Positions 7,740 to 16,644 of a DNA stretch of 64,000 nt are shown here, piece after piece. Positions within the stretch are counted from its first letter, which is position 1, and the number at the start of each line of letters is the position of its first letter. The DNA lies in NCBI RefSeq assembly GCF_002884445.1, contig NZ_KZ614144.1, forward strand, positions 1,530,202 through 1,594,201, given 5' to 3'. A program made the translations under genes and the position numbers. The stretch is from Paenibacillus castaneae (lineage in GTDB: Bacteria > Bacillota > Bacilli > Paenibacillales > Paenibacillaceae). The notes beneath the pieces are model-generated. The model was not told the origin of the DNA and made no database searches. It saw only the letters and a program-made list of their open reading frames with translations.

Positions 7740-9005
7740 TTATTTCATTTTGAATACATTTATCGTTTTGAGCAATTGAGCAGCCATTGTACGCATCCGT
7801 TCTGTTTCCTCTACGACCGCTTGGACAGAACCGATTTGTTCATTCATAGAGGCGGAAACCTGTTCAGTGCCAGCGGCGGACTGCTCAGTTATAGCGGAGA
7901 TATTCTGAATTGCTCCAGAAATTTTGCGGGCACTCTCAAGCATTGCATCGCTTTCTTGTGAGAAAACATAAATTTTATTCGTAATAAATTGAACGCTTTC
8001 CACGATTTCTGAGAATACGACTTCAGATTCTTTAATATGATCCGTTTGAAGCCTGACTACCTCTTCGTTGGTTTTCATATTCGCAATCGTATGTTTAATA
8101 CCCTCATCAATGCTTTTAACTAATTGGAATACTTGCTTTGTTGATGCAGACGATTCTTCGGCAAGCTTACGAACCTCTTGCGCCACGACAGCAAAGCCTC
8201 TGCCGTGTTCACCCGCTCTTGCCGCTTCTATGGAAGCGTTGAGCGACAGCAGGTTTGTTTGTTCTGCAAGGTCAGAGATCGTTGTCGTAATCGCGCTAAT
8301 TCCTTTTGCTTTCTGAGCCAGATCCTCTATCGTTGCGGATACCTTTGCTGTTGCCTCAACGTTGCGGCGCATGCCTTCTGCTTGTACATCAAGAGCTTTC
8401 ATTCCTTTATCAACAAGCACTAGCGTCTGTTCCGAACGAGTGTTCATTTCCTTTGTAGAATCTGCATAGTCTGAAACCTTCTCTTCAATTTCAGTAATGG
8501 ATTCACTCATATGTGATACATCTTCTGAAATTTCATTAGCACCGGTTGCAAGCTCGTTTACAGAAGCGGATACCTGCTGCATCGCAATTTGAACATTATT
8601 GTTTTTGTCAAAAATGCTGTGGCTTGTCTCGGATACATGGCGAATAATATTCGATGTTTCCGTTAATATATCCCGCAGCTTGTCGATCATGCTGTTGAAG
8701 GAATGACCAAGCTCGCCTAGAGCAGATGATGAGCTTGTATCAATTTTTTGCGTAAAATCGCCTTTCGAAATACGGAGCGCTGTTCCCTTGATCTCATCGA
8801 AAGAATCATTAATCGATTTCTCAATAAAGGAAACGGTTGGGAATACCGCAATTGCCATAATGATCGTAACAATAATGCCACCGATGACGGAGTCTCCAGA
8901 AAATGATAATACAGCAAGCATTAAAGCAGCAAACACCAACAGGTTGAAATAAAAACTGATCAGCAGCTTATTGCGCACAGATAGCGAATAGTACCATTGG
9001 ATCAT
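7740..9005 (-). CDS. Methyl-accepting chemotaxis protein without extracellular sensor
   Basis: The 421-residue protein has two adjacent transmembrane segments (about 12-33 and 37-60) separated by a few residues, then a HAMP domain (about 60-115) and the MCP signalling domain with the conserved hairpin tip [16 protein letters not shown]. The lack of an extracellular ligand domain means it must sense through the membrane, the cytoplasm or partner proteins. Methylation helices flank the tip. The ribosome site AAAGGAG precedes the ATG. No other chemotaxis gene is nearby. Confidence 0.93.
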   Translation of the reverse strand: MIQWYYSLSVRNKLLISFYFNLLVFAALMLAVLSFSGDSVIGGIIVTIIMAIAVFPTVSFIEKSINDSFDEIKGTALRISKGDFTQKIDTSSSSALGELGHSFNSMIDKLRDILTETSNIIRHVSETSHSIFDKNNNVQIAMQQVSASVNELATGANEISEDVSHMSESITEIEEKVSDYADSTKEMNTRSEQTLVLVDKGMKALDVQAEGMRRNVEATAKVSATIEDLAQKAKGISAITTTISDLAEQTNLLSLNASIEAARAGEHGRGFAVVAQEVRKLAEESSASTKQVFQLVKSIDEGIKHTIANMKTNEEVVRLQTDHIKESEVVFSEIVESVQFITNKIYVFSQESDAMLESARKISGAIQNISAITEQSAAGTEQVSASMNEQIGSVQAVVEETERMRTMAAQLLKTINVFKMK

Positions 9006-9420
9006 TATGTAAGCGCTCCTTTTAATAGAATATCCATATTATAGCACCGGTTGCGAAATTGGTCTATAATTGTCGATTTATTAAAAATTCCGTAATACGT
9101 GCCCGCAAAAGGCTTTTCGGAAAATACTAATGACGTTTTCGGTGTTTGCTCAATTAGAAAATGATACCATTATCGGTATGAGAATACTTTAAAGGATTAT
9201 TTATATGGTTCAAAAGATTCAATTATTTTTCGATAATTTTCGAAGAATTTATTTATTGTCTAAATATATGGAATTTTAAAGAAGAAAGTAGTCGGATTAT
9301 TTAGAATATTAAAAATAATGTCGTTTAATCTATTGTAAATGATAGAAATGGACTATATAATATGCGATGAGACCTATATGTAAGCGCGAACATATTCATT
9401 ATTAGTGGAGGCTGATAGTC
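9006..9420. other. Intergenic region between chemotaxis receptor and small hypothetical gene
   Basis: This is 415 bp of AT-rich DNA without a convincing gene. It holds the divergent promoters: a TTGTAA-N17-TATAAT promoter (9333-9361) faces right, and a TATAAT-like element near 9038 faces left. A small dyad ATACC-N6-GGTAT lies at 9164-9179; its role is unknown. Confidence 0.5.
9333..9361 (+). promoter_or_regulatory. Sigma-A-type promoter
   Basis: TTGTAA (9333-9338), 17-bp spacer, TATAAT (9356-9361), 60 bp before the start of the gene at 9421. Confidence 0.6.
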
Positions 9421-9822
9421 ATGGAACTGGATTCGATATCGCTGGCTCGTCAAGTTGATTTTGTATTTCGCCAGCTCGAGGGTGAGCTAACGAATGCAAC
9501 AGCAGGAACAGTACTGATTCAAATTCGTAACAATGCAGTAGGCAAATTTGGGCTGAAGCATCATCCAATTGAAACGAAAAATGGGAAGTTCGAGACATCA
9601 AGCCAAGGACTGACTGGCTCACAGGTACAAGCCTTCCGCCAAATGGCTATGGACGCGCTCAAGTTTAGAAAAGAATGGACTCACGGCGAGATATTATATG
9701 ATTTCTCTGTACGCTCCAACGCAAACTCCTGGTCAGCGAGTGTCCTCTATGAGTCGAATTACAATATGTCTAACTGGAATACGCGGTATATTCCGAAACA
9801 AAATGGCATTTGGGATTCATAG
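9421..9822 (+). CDS. Conserved hypothetical cytoplasmic protein
   Basis: The 133-residue protein has no signal peptide or membrane segment. It is reached by a good ribosome site (GGAGG) and its own promoter, and is followed by a hairpin, so it is a real single-gene unit. The sequence is polar and rich in Asn, Gln and aromatic residues in its second half ('ILYDFSVRSNANSWSASVLYES'), which suggests a small alpha+beta domain. I do not recognise the family and offer no function. Confidence 0.7.
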   Translation: MELDSISLARQVDFVFRQLEGELTNATAGTVLIQIRNNAVGKFGLKHHPIETKNGKFETSSQGLTGSQVQAFRQMAMDALKFRKEWTHGEILYDFSVRSNANSWSASVLYESNYNMSNWNTRYIPKQNGIWDS

Positions 9823-9847
9823 TTGAAAGGGGATATACAAACGGACA

Positions 9848-9872
9848 AGGGAAACGCATGAAGCGTTTCCCT
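9848..9872. terminator. Hairpin between convergent genes
   Basis: GGGAAACGC pairs with GCGTTTCCC over a 5-nt loop. The T-run on either strand is weak, but its position between convergent genes suits a bidirectional terminator. Confidence 0.6.
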
Positions 9873-9875
9873 GCT

Positions 9876-10772
9876 TTAAAGACCAAAATCAAGGTCAGGA
9901 TAGACATATGGCGAATCGGGAGCATGAATTCTTTCGATCTTCGTTACGTCAAGTGAAATAATATCATGGTCTTGGTAAGCAGCAGTCGATAATATCCCTT
10001 TCACAGACACCCATTCGTCATTCGCGAAATTCATTGCTTTGGGCCAATTAATCATTAAACCATAGGGCATGGCGTCAGCAGAACAACAATTCATCACGAA
10101 GCGGCTGACGACCAGTTGTTCTTTTCCCATATCATCCTCACGATATACAAATCCGGATATTTCGACCTCTTTTCCGATAAAGGCATTCCGGTAAAGATCA
10201 AGTGTTGTTAAGGTTTCAATAAATAAATGTTCTGGCACAGGGATAAGAGTTTTCTTATACAGTTGTTTGCCATATGCCGCATGTGCTTCTGTATATTCGT
10301 CGAAAGGAAAAAGACTGTCGATTGAGCCGTCTGTCTTCGAATCTGGTTTCAAATCGGGGTGTGGTGATTGCGGTGCAGTCTGTTCAAGCTTAACAGCGGT
10401 GGAGAAATTTACTCCTTTCTTGGAAGCGAGAGCGCTGCCTAGAGTGCCGGTAGGAACAAGAAAGCCCAGCAGCAGCGGAAATATAAAAAGCCCATAGATA
10501 AGAATGCTTTTCATGACGGAGGGTGAAGGCTCATGTTCGCAGTCGCAGCTCGGCGCTGTATGGCCGATTCGTTTCTGCAATGCGGCATATATTTGGTATA
10601 TGGCTGCTGCGTAGAGCCCAAGGGCAGAAAGCTTCACGTATAGCTCCATTCTCGGCGCAATAAACATTCCCATTTCACCGGTTCGATCCAAATAGACAAT
10701 AAACATAGCGAAGCCTGTCAGTATGGCTGCTCTAATAAGATGATGTATCATATCAATACCTCCGTGACCCAA
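9876..10772 (-). CDS. TIGR03943/YcgQ-type (DUF1980) permease partner
   Basis: The 298-residue protein has about four N-terminal hydrophobic segments (first about 8-28, others about 37-55, 85-110), a cytoplasmic or exposed loop with the metal-binding-looking CDCEH, and a soluble C-terminal domain (about 170-298) with 'GFVYRED' and 'VMNCCSADAMPYG'. This is the arrangement of the 'putative repeat/permease subunit' that is usually encoded with a YcgR/YraQ permease. It overlaps the permease gene by 25 bp. Together with the Zur-like box upstream this suggests a role in zinc or other metal handling; that is inference. Confidence 0.82.
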   Translation of the reverse strand: MGHGGIDMIHHLIRAAILTGFAMFIVYLDRTGEMGMFIAPRMELYVKLSALGLYAAAIYQIYAALQKRIGHTAPSCDCEHEPSPSVMKSILIYGLFIFPLLLGFLVPTGTLGSALASKKGVNFSTAVKLEQTAPQSPHPDLKPDSKTDGSIDSLFPFDEYTEAHAAYGKQLYKKTLIPVPEHLFIETLTTLDLYRNAFIGKEVEISGFVYREDDMGKEQLVVSRFVMNCCSADAMPYGLMINWPKAMNFANDEWVSVKGILSTAAYQDHDIISLDVTKIERIHAPDSPYVYPDLDFGL

Positions 10773-11791
10773 GCTCCAACAAGAGTTAACACAGCTACTA
10801 ATAATGTAAGGATTATTACAAACTTAACGCGGAAAGTGGATAATAGCATTAACAAATTTTTGAAATCAATCATCGCTCCGAATACAAGAAAGGCCAGCAA
10901 GGGACCGAAATCAAAAACACCGTTAAAAGAGGATGCGATAAACGCATCAGATGTCGAGCAGATCGATAAAATGAATGCAAATGCCATCATAAAAAGATAA
11001 GCAAAAAAAGGCTGCTCAGCAAATGCGGTAAGGGTGCTGCGATCAACGACAGTTTGAATAATTGCGGTTAAGAATGCGCCAAAAATCAAATATTTCCCCA
11101 TTTCGAAAAACTCGTCAGAAGAATGTGACAATATGGATGCGCCTTTTCCGCGAAAACCTGATCCATTTTTGCTGTGATCATGATCATGACTATGACTATG
11201 ACTATGTTTATGGTTATGATTATGGTGAATGACATGCAAAGCAGGGGTTGCTTTAAGCGGACTCTTTCGCATGAATTTATAAAGCAGAAAGCCTACCACG
11301 ACTGAAATAACAAAGGCCAGTCCCATTCGAGAGTACGCCATTTCAGGCGTACCGCGAAAAGCAGTAAATGTCGAGGTATACACGATAGGATTTACGATTG
11401 GTCCTGCCAGTAAATAAACAATACCTATGTAAGCAGGCATTCCTTTGCGTATGAGTCGGCGAACGACTGGAATCATTCCGCACTCGCATAACGGGAATAT
11501 GATCCCAAGCAAAGCACCGAATAGAACGCCTGCTATTGGATTCTTTGGCGTGAATTTTCTTATAAGCTCGTCCGTTACGAAAACCTGCAGCAGCGCTGAG
11601 AACAATACACCAAGCAGGATGAACGGAAATGCTTCTAATATAACGCTTATAAATATAATTTTAAAAGTTTGGAGGTTTGCTGAATTGAGGAGGCGGTCAG
11701 GCAAATCTCGCTGAGTTACGATAAGCGCAAGCATAATGAGACATCCTACACCCAGCAAAGGCGTAACGTAACGATATAAAAATTTCTGCAT
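10748..11791 (-). CDS. UPF0718 (YcgR/YraQ-type) permease with histidine-rich loop
   Basis: The 347-residue protein has about eight membrane segments in two halves, with the family motif 'PLCECGMIPVVRRL' (Cys102, Cys104) and 'LAGPIVNPIV'. Between the halves lies a cytoplasmic loop with eleven histidines in residues 186-206, alternating with Ser, Asn and Asp, a typical zinc or other divalent metal-binding stretch. It is the first gene of a two-gene operon with the YcgQ-type gene. A Zur-like operator lies 16 bp before the start codon. Family function is not settled; the metal link comes from the loop and operator. Confidence 0.85.
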   Translation of the reverse strand: MQKFLYRYVTPLLGVGCLIMLALIVTQRDLPDRLLNSANLQTFKIIFISVILEAFPFILLGVLFSALLQVFVTDELIRKFTPKNPIAGVLFGALLGIIFPLCECGMIPVVRRLIRKGMPAYIGIVYLLAGPIVNPIVYTSTFTAFRGTPEMAYSRMGLAFVISVVVGFLLYKFMRKSPLKATPALHVIHHNHNHKHSHSHSHDHDHSKNGSGFRGKGASILSHSSDEFFEMGKYLIFGAFLTAIIQTVVDRSTLTAFAEQPFFAYLFMMAFAFILSICSTSDAFIASSFNGVFDFGPLLAFLVFGAMIDFKNLLMLLSTFRVKFVIILTLLVAVLTLVGAWVTEVLI

Positions 11792-11806
11792 GAGGTTTAT
11801 CCTTTC

Positions 11807-11827
11807 TAATAGTAATTATTACGATTA
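11807..11827. promoter_or_regulatory. Zur-like box
   Basis: TAATAGTAAT-T-ATTACGATTA matches the Bacillus-type Zur consensus AAATCGTAAT-N-ATTACGATTT at 17 of 20 positions around the central base. It lies directly upstream of the permease start on the minus strand, where bound Zur would block transcription when zinc is plentiful. Fur and PerR boxes share the 7-1-7 layout, but the inner GTAAT/ATTAC is typical of Zur. Confidence 0.72.
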
Positions 11828-11935
11828 ACAATATAACATATGTTTCTCATTCTTGAAATAGACATGCTCCACTAATCTGTATCATCATTCTAAATGATAT
11901 GTTTCTATTTGTTGGAATAGGACAATGCTTATCGC

Positions 11936-11963
11936 TTGACAATAAGTCGGATAGTTGTATAAT
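11936..11963 (+). promoter_or_regulatory. Promoter of the trpS leader
   Basis: TTGACA (11936-11941), 16-bp spacer, TATAAT (11958-11963). Confidence 0.8.
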
Positions 11964-11969
11964 CATTTT

Positions 11970-12250
11970 AAATGCGATGATGGGAACAAGTAAGCTCGAA
12001 TGAGTTGCCTGCAGAGAGCCGGTGTTTGCTGCGAACCGGTGCAAGCTTCGATGCTGAATGGGTCCCGGAGCCTATGAACGGAACTCGGCAATTAGGTTTG
12101 CTGAAGATGTTTGTACGGCAGCTCCCCGTTACGGAGTAATAAGGTTTATGGCAAGCAGCCTTGCGTCTCTAGTCAAGAGCGCTCGTGTCATAAGCAAATT
12201 AGGGTGGCACCACGGTCTCTCGTCCCTTGCGGCGAGGGTTTTTTTGCGTT
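11970..12250 (+). promoter_or_regulatory. T-box riboswitch, tryptophan type
   Basis: The leader holds an AGTA motif (11989-11992), a stem I with the AGAGA..GGTG loop region, the T-box sequence AGGGTGGCACCACG (12201-12214), and a terminator hairpin CTCGTC/GGCGAG with a T-run (about 12221-12247). The probable specifier is TGG at 12059-12061, in GAATGGG, which is the Trp codon and agrees with trpS downstream. Uncharged tRNA-Trp would stabilise the antiterminator and allow read-through. An open frame running through it is a chance extension of trpS. Confidence 0.95.
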
Positions 12251-12288
12251 TATTTAGCCTTATTCAAATAAAAGGAGCGGATATTTCA

Positions 12289-13278
12289 ATGAAGAAAGTC
12301 TTATCAGGAATCCAACCAAGCGGTCAGCTTACCTTAGGAAATTATATCGGGGCGATGCAAAATTTCGTCAAGCTACAGCATACCGAGGAATGTTTTTTTA
12401 TGGTAGTTGACCTGCATGCTATTACAGTTGCTCAGGATCCAGCAGCTCTTCGCGAACAAACGGAAGCTGTTGCGGCATTGTTTATTGCAGCGGGCATTGA
12501 TCCAAACAAAGCCAATGTATATGTCCAATCCCATGTTCGTGCGCATGCTGAGCTCGGATGGTTGATGACGACCATTGCCAATATGGGTGAATTGGAAAGA
12601 ATGACGCAGTTTAAAGATAAATCGGCGGGCAAGGATTCAGTTGGAGCGGGATTGTTTGTGTATCCAACTCTAATGGCTGCAGATATACTCATCTATAATG
12701 CTGATCTTGTTCCAGTTGGTGACGATCAGAAGCAGCATTTGGAGCTTACACGTGATCTCGCACATCGTTTCAATACCAGATTTGGACAATATTTTACGAT
12801 TCCGGAGCCATATATTCCGAAAGTTGGAGCTCGTGTCATGTCACTGGATGATGCAAGTAAAAAAATGAGCAAAAGCAATCCGAATGTCGGAAGCTTTATT
12901 GCTTTGCTAGATCCTCCGGACGTTATCCGCAAAAAAATAAGCAGGGCAACAACCGACTCGGGCCGCGAAGTAAAATACGACCCAGCCAATAAGCCTGAAG
13001 TAAGCAACTTGATTGGAATATACGCACATTGTGCGAACATGACGATCGCTGAGGTTGAAGAGCGCTATGATGGTCAGGGCTATGGTCCATTCAAGAAGGA
13101 TCTTGCGGAGCATGTCGTTGCTGTTCTTGAGCCGCTGCAGGAAAGGTACAATGAAATTCGCAGTTCAGGCGAAATTCATCACATATTGAAGCAAGGTGCT
13201 GAGCGAGCTTCTATTGTTGCTGAACGGACATTAATTGAAGTAAAAGAACGGATGGGCTTTCTTCTGCCTCGCGAATAG
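12289..13278 (+). CDS. trpS: Tryptophanyl-tRNA synthetase
   Basis: The 329-residue protein is a class I aminoacyl-tRNA synthetase that charges tRNA-Trp. It shows the HIGH-like region PSGQLTLGNYIGA (residues about 9-21), 'DLHAITV', 'VGDDQKQHLELTRD' and the KMSKS loop (KKMSKSNPN). The length is normal for a bacterial TrpS. The start is the ATG at 12289 behind AAAGGAG, after the T-box terminator. The gene stands alone and is regulated by its T-box. Confidence 0.98.
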   Translation: MKKVLSGIQPSGQLTLGNYIGAMQNFVKLQHTEECFFMVVDLHAITVAQDPAALREQTEAVAALFIAAGIDPNKANVYVQSHVRAHAELGWLMTTIANMGELERMTQFKDKSAGKDSVGAGLFVYPTLMAADILIYNADLVPVGDDQKQHLELTRDLAHRFNTRFGQYFTIPEPYIPKVGARVMSLDDASKKMSKSNPNVGSFIALLDPPDVIRKKISRATTDSGREVKYDPANKPEVSNLIGIYAHCANMTIAEVEERYDGQGYGPFKKDLAEHVVAVLEPLQERYNEIRSSGEIHHILKQGAERASIVAERTLIEVKERMGFLLPRE

Positions 13279-13284
13279 AAAAAA

Positions 13285-13326
13285 ACAAACAACAAGGCTG
13301 GCGCGAAGCGTCAGCCTTGTTGTTTT
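13285..13326. terminator. Bidirectional terminator
   Basis: AACAACAAGGCTG pairs with CAGCCTTGTTGTT with flanking A- and T-runs. It serves trpS and the convergent small gene, whose stop codon lies inside the stem. Confidence 0.9.
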
Positions 13327-13487
13327 CTCCGTAAACGCGCTTTTGTAATGAAGCCTGCTCCGATGGTGAAGAGACTCAATAGGCCAAATAATAATACATA
13401 CCAAACGTTATAGCTGATGGAGACAGCCATTGCACTTAGAAATAGAATAGCAAGCACCGAAAAAAACAAAGAAAGTGACTTAGACAT
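13311..13487 (-). CDS. Small DUF5325 (YlaF-like) membrane protein
   Basis: The 58-residue protein has two hydrophobic segments (about 7-24 and 27-45) and a basic tail (KARLRRKQQ). It resembles YlaF/DUF5325 small membrane proteins of bacilli in size and layout. The ATG at 13487 was chosen because it has the ribosome site AAGGAGA; a 15-codon upstream extension has none. Function is unknown. Confidence 0.7.
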   Translation of the reverse strand: MSKSLSLFFSVLAILFLSAMAVSISYNVWYVLLFGLLSLFTIGAGFITKARLRRKQQG

Positions 13488-13532
13488 AGCGGATATCTCC
13501 TTAAAAAATCGTAAATATATTTTATGAACCAA

Positions 13533-13561
13533 GCATAGTTTCCTGAGTCATGCACATAATA
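13533..13561 (+). promoter_or_regulatory. Sigma-G-type sporulation promoter
   Basis: GCATA (13533-13537), 17-bp spacer, CATAATA (13555-13561) fit the forespore sigma-G consensus and lie 57 bp before the SASP start. Confidence 0.75.
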
Positions 13562-13617
13562 AGCTTGCAAGCTTGCAACAAACATTAAAGTGCAGAGGAC
13601 GAAAGGAGAAATACATT

Positions 13618-13833
13618 ATGGCAGGAAACAGAAGCGGTCAACTCGTAGTTCCACAATCTAGCCAAGCTTTGCAACAAATGAAACTTGAGGCGGCACAAGA
13701 GCTAGGCGTGCAAATACCTCAAGATGGATATTACGGTAATGTTTCTACACGTGATGCAGGCTCCCTGGGCGGTTACATTACGAAGAAACTCGTTCAAATC
13801 GCTGAACAACAATTGTCTGGCGGATCCCGTTAA
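13618..13833 (+). CDS. Alpha/beta-type small acid-soluble spore protein
   Basis: The 71-residue protein has the SASP signature: 'MKLEAAQELGVQIP' containing the GPR protease site region, and 'GSLGGYITKKLVQIAEQQL', the DNA-binding second helix. SASPs coat spore DNA in an A-like form, protect it from UV and heat, and are broken down at germination. The ATG at 13618 follows AAAGGAG; the frame upstream to 13573 lies in the leader. The sigma-G promoter upstream fits forespore expression. A perfect terminator follows. Confidence 0.97.
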   Translation: MAGNRSGQLVVPQSSQALQQMKLEAAQELGVQIPQDGYYGNVSTRDAGSLGGYITKKLVQIAEQQLSGGSR

Positions 13834-13858
13834 TTACTCCTAATACACTATGTTAATC

Positions 13859-13893
13859 AAAGCCCAAGGCAGCTGCCTTGGGCTTCTTGTTTA
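13859..13893 (+). terminator. Rho-independent terminator of the SASP gene
   Basis: AAGCCCAAGGCA pairs perfectly with TGCCTTGGGCTT, followed by TCTTGTTT. Confidence 0.9.
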
Positions 13894-13961
13894 TTAATTC
13901 TATAATAACACAAAAACAGAAAGCCCCCTACATTTGAATCAAGGGACTTTCTGGTCGCTAT

Positions 13962-14948
13962 TTAATACGTATCCATTCGAAGTCGTTTCATTAATCGTTC
14001 ATCGCTTAGCCAACCCACATAGGAGCCGATTGTTTCATACTTCTTGTTCATAAGAAGTATGCCAACGAAAGGATACTGCTTGCGATGGCGATAACGCACA
14101 TCAGACCATCTTACTTCATACCCCCAATTATGCTCATTCATCTCGGCGCAGGCAAAGCTGGTGAAATATAAGAAGGATTGGATCGCAGGATCATTTTTTG
14201 ATTTAGTTACAGCAGGATGATCAGAGCATTGAACATGATCAAGCCATGTTAATGCTCTGCTGCGCAAATTACCAATGGCAAAGCTGCCTTCTTTTGTTTG
14301 CTTGACCACATTCCATATCGTTAAAGAAATAGTCGGAATTGCAATATAATGATCCCCTTCGTTATGATTGGGATCTATTGCTTGAATTCTCTCAACAGTT
14401 CTGCGGGCAGCCCACGTTCGCCATAAGTAGTAAACGGCTAGAAAGGCATACATGGCGGGAAATAAAACAGCAGGATTTACGAAACCGGCGGCCCAAAGTA
14501 AAATAGCTATGACATGCAGGGTAAAAATAATGGGATCAAATATATGGATAATGTTCCAGGATATCCACTTTTCAGTAAATGGTCTCATCGCTTGTGTACC
14601 ATAAGTATTAAATAAATCAGTAAATACATGAACACAAACGGCAAGTAATACCCAGCCGCCAATATGCAGCCAAGGCAAGCTGCCTTTATAAAATAACTGA
14701 ATAATGCTTGTAATTAATATTGTCCAAATGGCGATGGCAGGCAAGGAGTGAGAAATGCCTCGATGATGCCGGATATAGAAAGCATTTCCTTTGAGCCTTA
14801 GAATGCCATCCAAATCAGGTGCTTGTGAACCTAACACCGTTCCGAGCAGAACAGCAGTTTGAAGAGACGAATCTGAAGCTACAACAGGGTCGACTGCAGC
14901 TAGACCAGCCAAGCCTATACCCATAACTAGATGTGTTCCTGTATCCAT
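13962..14948 (-). CDS. YfhP/YdjM-type membrane-bound metal-dependent hydrolase (DUF457)
   Basis: The 328-residue protein begins 'MDTGTHLVMGIGLAG' and has 'GSQAPDLDGI' and 'IRHHRGISHSLP', the conserved His/Asp residues of the LexA-binding, inner membrane-bound hydrolase family. Four to six membrane segments fill about residues 60-185, and a soluble C-terminal domain follows. I chose the ATG at 14948 because it begins the conserved region and has a G-rich ribosome site; the frame continues to 15008. Cellular role is unknown, although the Bacillus relative YfhP is linked to sporulation-era genes. Confidence 0.82.
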   Translation of the reverse strand: MDTGTHLVMGIGLAGLAAVDPVVASDSSLQTAVLLGTVLGSQAPDLDGILRLKGNAFYIRHHRGISHSLPAIAIWTILITSIIQLFYKGSLPWLHIGGWVLLAVCVHVFTDLFNTYGTQAMRPFTEKWISWNIIHIFDPIIFTLHVIAILLWAAGFVNPAVLFPAMYAFLAVYYLWRTWAARRTVERIQAIDPNHNEGDHYIAIPTISLTIWNVVKQTKEGSFAIGNLRSRALTWLDHVQCSDHPAVTKSKNDPAIQSFLYFTSFACAEMNEHNWGYEVRWSDVRYRHRKQYPFVGILLMNKKYETIGSYVGWLSDERLMKRLRMDTY

Positions 14949-15037
14949 GCCAAAGCCCCCATTCAACTGATTAGAGCTAGTATCGGCTGAATAAGGCATT
15001 TTTATCATTCGTTCTAATTAGAAGGAGAAGAAAAACC

Positions 15038-15322
15038 ATGTATATTTGTTTTGCGGAATACCAAATTGCACCAGAGCACAGACAGCTATTTCTTGACTAC
15101 ACGAAGACTTTGCTTGCTAACGTGCATGATGTTTATTTATATGAAGGAACGGATCAGCCGAACCTATTCGTAGAAGTATGGAATGCTCCGAATGCCGAGG
15201 AAGCCGAACGTATCAAAAAAGAACGCTGCGATGAGCGTTCTCCTTGGTTCTTCATAACAGAATGGATCGTTGGTGGCGAGGCAAAAATGCATATTTGGAC
15301 ATTTAAAGGAATCAATGGATGA
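15038..15322 (+). CDS. Small conserved hypothetical protein
   Basis: The 94-residue protein has a strong ribosome site (AAGGAGAAG) and is divergent from the YfhP-type gene. The pattern of a short beta-strand (MYICFAEYQIA), helix, strand and helix ('NAEEAERIKKERC') suggests a ferredoxin-like, dimeric alpha/beta-barrel fold such as the ABM-type domains. There is no signal peptide. I do not recognise a family with a known function. Confidence 0.65.
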   Translation: MYICFAEYQIAPEHRQLFLDYTKTLLANVHDVYLYEGTDQPNLFVEVWNAPNAEEAERIKKERCDERSPWFFITEWIVGGEAKMHIWTFKGING

Positions 15323-15334
15323 AATCAGCTCAGC

Positions 15335-15961
15335 TTAACGGCCAGTGTTAACCGTACCTAGCGTCGCCATGCCAAGCGGTGTTGAGGAGCTAATCGTTTG
15401 TCCCTGAAACGGATATTCGTAGGCGATTGGCTCATCAAATGTGACATAATCAAGATTAAGCGTCAAGAGTAAGTAACGCATACCTGTCGATGGATCGCTA
15501 ATAATAATATGGTCGCGGCCTGCTGCCTCAACAATGCCTTTGAATATTTTGGCGTTCCACTCCCGATTGTTCTCGTATGTCATATAGAAGGTTCCCATTT
15601 TACCGCGGTTTAAACGTAAAATGTTTTCCACATATGACTCCTCAACTGCAGGAAGCGTAACGATATTCCCACCGGTAGGCGTAACAAAGGAACCGCTTGG
15701 CACATTAGTAGGCACTGGCATAGCTTGTTGTTGTAGCGGCATAGCTTGTTGAGCTTGAAAGTTAGCCTGTTGGGGCTGGAAACTAGCAGGAAAAGGAGTC
15801 GGCTGTGGACCCATGCCCATACCGCCCATACCCATACCGCCCATGCCGCCCATATGATATGGATAATTGCCATACCCGCCGCCGTAACCAAAGCCTTTAT
15901 TGGGGCCTGTATTGGCTGGACTTACTTCATTATTGAAACGATAATTATTAGACATTCTCAT
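15335..15961 (-). CDS. gerQ: Spore coat protein GerQ
   Basis: The 208-residue protein has a Gly/Met/Gln-rich N-terminal half with repeated GGM/GMG and QQQA stretches, then a conserved C-terminal domain (about 105-195) with 'ESYVENILRLNRGK', 'TYENNREWNAK' and 'AAGRDHIIISDP'. This domain is that of GerQ (YwdL), an inner spore-coat protein that Bacillus crosslinks through lysines with transglutaminase Tgl and that is needed to place CwlJ. It directly follows cwlJ here, which supports the pairing. The start may be M1 or M3. Confidence 0.93.
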   Translation of the reverse strand: MRMSNNYRFNNEVSPANTGPNKGFGYGGGYGNYPYHMGGMGGMGMGGMGMGPQPTPFPASFQPQQANFQAQQAMPLQQQAMPVPTNVPSGSFVTPTGGNIVTLPAVEESYVENILRLNRGKMGTFYMTYENNREWNAKIFKGIVEAAGRDHIIISDPSTGMRYLLLTLNLDYVTFDEPIAYEYPFQGQTISSSTPLGMATLGTVNTGR

Positions 15962-15993
15962 GTTCCTCGCTTTCGCACAATGAAAATATTAAA

Positions 15994-16416
15994 TTAATAT
16001 ACAGCAGGACAGTCGCTTTCCGCTGGAATAAAGAAGCAATGGGCTTTGTAACGGCCGCTATTGTATTGATCGTACCAAGTATCGGGGCAACTTCCCGCAG
16101 GCCTGAAAAACCAGAGTGCATTAGAAGCAGGGCGCTGACGCTCTCCGTTGATGACTCTCTCCGCCAATCGGATATCTTTGTCTCTTGCACTTTGGTAGAA
16201 ATACCCTTTAGTCGTTGCTTCAAAGCCGCCGGGGCTTTGAAAGACCATATCGGGAATGGAGCGAATGTTTCTGAAATCTAAGCAATTGCCGCGTATCCGA
16301 TTCACTCCGACGTTGCCGACCATTAGCATTCCAAGCTCGCCTTCACCCTCTGCTTCCGCTCTCATAAGCCGAGCCAGCATCTTGGTATTTTCAGAATTCG
16401 TTTTGATAACTGCCAT
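15994..16416 (-). CDS. cwlJ: Spore cortex-lytic enzyme CwlJ
   Basis: The 140-residue protein matches the cell wall hydrolase SleB/CwlJ catalytic domain: 'RLMRAEAEGEGELGMLMVGNVGVNRIR' (the catalytic Glu lies in the AEAEGEGE run), 'GYFYQSARD', 'NALWFFRPAGSCP'. It lacks a signal peptide and a binding domain, as true CwlJ does. It breaks cortex peptidoglycan during germination and, in Bacillus, responds to Ca-dipicolinate and depends on GerQ for location. Only 32 bp separate it from gerQ, so they form an operon. A mother-cell promoter is expected but I could not read one with confidence. Confidence 0.95.
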   Translation of the reverse strand: MAVIKTNSENTKMLARLMRAEAEGEGELGMLMVGNVGVNRIRGNCLDFRNIRSIPDMVFQSPGGFEATTKGYFYQSARDKDIRLAERVINGERQRPASNALWFFRPAGSCPDTWYDQYNSGRYKAHCFFIPAESDCPAVY

Positions 16417-16644
16417 AGACTTATTGATTCACTTCCTTTCGCATAGGCATCTAACTACATAATCATTGTATTGAGCGTCTGGCAAAATGGTTACTAAATG
16501 ATTTGTCACATTTCACATGACAAAATGATGAACAAAGGGGTCGAACATTGTCATCGTTTGCTTTTTTCGGTATGATTAGAAACGATTCATCAAAAAAAGA
16601 TAGACGCAAAGGCGTCTTGTCGCATAACTCGGGAGGCCTTCTAC

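Noticed and set aside
12058..12288. An N-terminal extension of trpS
   Set aside because: The region is the T-box leader, including its terminator; the real start at 12289 has a ribosome site and matches the family.
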